Shown here one piece after another: positions 63,330 through 64,000 of a stretch of 64,000 nucleotides of DNA. The DNA lies in contig NC_135555.1 in NCBI RefSeq assembly GCF_964340395.1, positions 4,786,501 to 4,850,500 on the forward strand, written 5' to 3'. Numbering within the stretch: position 1 is the stretch's first letter; the number at the start of each line of letters is the position of its first letter. Made by a program: the position numbers and the translations under genes. The DNA comes from Glandiceps talaboti (Eukaryota; Hemichordata; Enteropneusta; Spengelidae). The notes under the pieces were generated by a model. The model made no database searches, was not told the origin of the DNA, and saw only the letters and a program-made list of their open reading frames with translations.

Positions 63330-64000
63330 AGACAGATGCCAATAGCCCATTGTAGCACACACCTGATGACACAACCATGAACATGCCTTTAGTAATAGCC
63401 AGATGCTAGTATATCTTGCAAAGATAACATTAATGGGTAGGCAAGTGAATAAGCATTCAAAACATGTATGCAAACATGCCTTGAAGCAAGACCACACCCA
63501 TGTCATCAGTCAATTGCGGTGTATATTGCAAAGATAACAGGGATGAATAGGCAATAGGGAACTTGCAGTCCAGACATCATGCTCAGATGCAAAGGATTAT
63601 GGGATCAGTGTATAGTTATCGTAGTACCTCATCTGGAGCTATCAATAGAATAAACTTTGGCCTCCAACAATAGTCATGGTGACCATGACTAGATTATTTA
63701 TGGTTACAAACAATATAAATATATAGTTTACAATAGTAATTGAGTCATATTTATTAAATTTCCCATGGTGCAACATTCAGGATATTCAAGATGGTGGGTT
63801 TGCAAGTGTCCTATTGGATACACATTTAATAAAATTAACAAATGCCTAGCAACAGCACCAAGGACCCTAGCAACAGTGAAATGATGTATATTGCAAATAT
63901 AGCAACAGAAATGGTTAGGCAAGTAGAAAAACTTTTTAAAAGTTGACATAATGACCCAGAATTTAAGATACTAACCATAGCAACAGTAAAATGATGGTGT
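63330..64000 (+). repeat. Dispersed CCTAGCAAC-word repeat, copy 3, interrupted by a MITE
   Basis: Units with TTGCAAAGATAAC, GGCAAGTGAATAAGCATTC, ATGTATGCAAAC and CCTAGCAACAGCACC run from about 63400 to the window end. They are split by the MITE at 63553-63815, which is therefore the younger insertion. No further macroglobulin exon was found after 63042. Confidence 0.7.
63553..63815. mobile_element. MITE with AATAGGGAAC ends, copy 2 (nested)
   Basis: The left end is AATAGGGAACTTGCAG and the right end TTTGCAAGTGTCCTATT, with a mismatched inverted repeat. The body shares GATGCAAAGGATTATGGGAT, CATCTGGAGCTAT and CCCATGGTGCAACATTCA with 49381-49636. It is inserted in the dispersed repeat at 63330-64000. 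Confidence 0.83.

Noticed and set aside
63043-64000. Search for the next macroglobulin exon or a thioester GCGEQ motif
   Set aside because: No exon with matching phase or similarity was found; the gene continues beyond the window.

Overview
The window is nuclear DNA of an animal: all genes are interrupted by GT-AG introns, the DNA is AT-rich, and simple repeats and short non-autonomous DNA transposons are dense. Protein similarity and the GMP reductase/NEDD8 head-to-head pair (also adjacent and divergent in human chr14q, from memory) suggest an invertebrate deuterostome such as a hemichordate, amphioxus or echinoderm. The sequence alone does not settle this, and another invertebrate is possible.

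Six protein-coding genes were rebuilt exon by exon from splice sites, reading-frame phase and family similarity. In order they are: anillin (ANLN, minus, 701-11413, 16 coding exons, 1144 aa), GINS2/PSF2 (plus, 11855-15011, 5 exons, 184 aa), GMP reductase (minus, 17894-22850, 7 exons, 348 aa), NEDD8 (plus, 23268-25812, 5 exons including an 18-nt microexon, 77 aa), adenine phosphoribosyltransferase (APRT, minus, 31068-36841, 5 exons, 178 aa) and the N-terminal half of a CD109/alpha-2-macroglobulin-like thioester-family protein (plus, 44416-63042, 16 exons seen, continuing past the window end). The first five are complete with exactly matching phases and near-human lengths.

The layout is regular: three consecutive divergent pairs, ANLN/GINS2, GMPR/NEDD8 and APRT/TEP. 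The first two pairs share start-to-start spacers of 441 and 417 bp that look like bidirectional promoters, with E2F-like and CCAAT motifs. The third has a CpG-containing spacer, and the macroglobulin gene probably begins in a distant non-coding exon there. ANLN (cytokinesis) and GINS2 (replicative helicase) are both cell-cycle genes. GMPR and APRT are both purine-salvage/interconversion enzymes.

Introns and spacers hold many mobile-element relics whose ends can be read directly: elements with 9-bp target duplications and TAGTCT ends, hAT-like elements with 8-bp duplications, TTAA-flanked piggyBac-like MITEs, a MITE family with AATAGGGAAC ends (two copies), foldback elements, a tRNA-like SINE, a LINE 3' fragment with a pentanucleotide tail, and an approximately 16-copy 48-bp minisatellite inside a macroglobulin intron. 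I saw no rRNA, no convincing tRNA, no CRISPR array and no prokaryotic or viral gene cluster. No undescribed multi-gene system is evident. The most unusual points are the in-frame 42-bp duplication of a GMP reductase splice donor, the NEDD8 microexon and the three-pair architecture.
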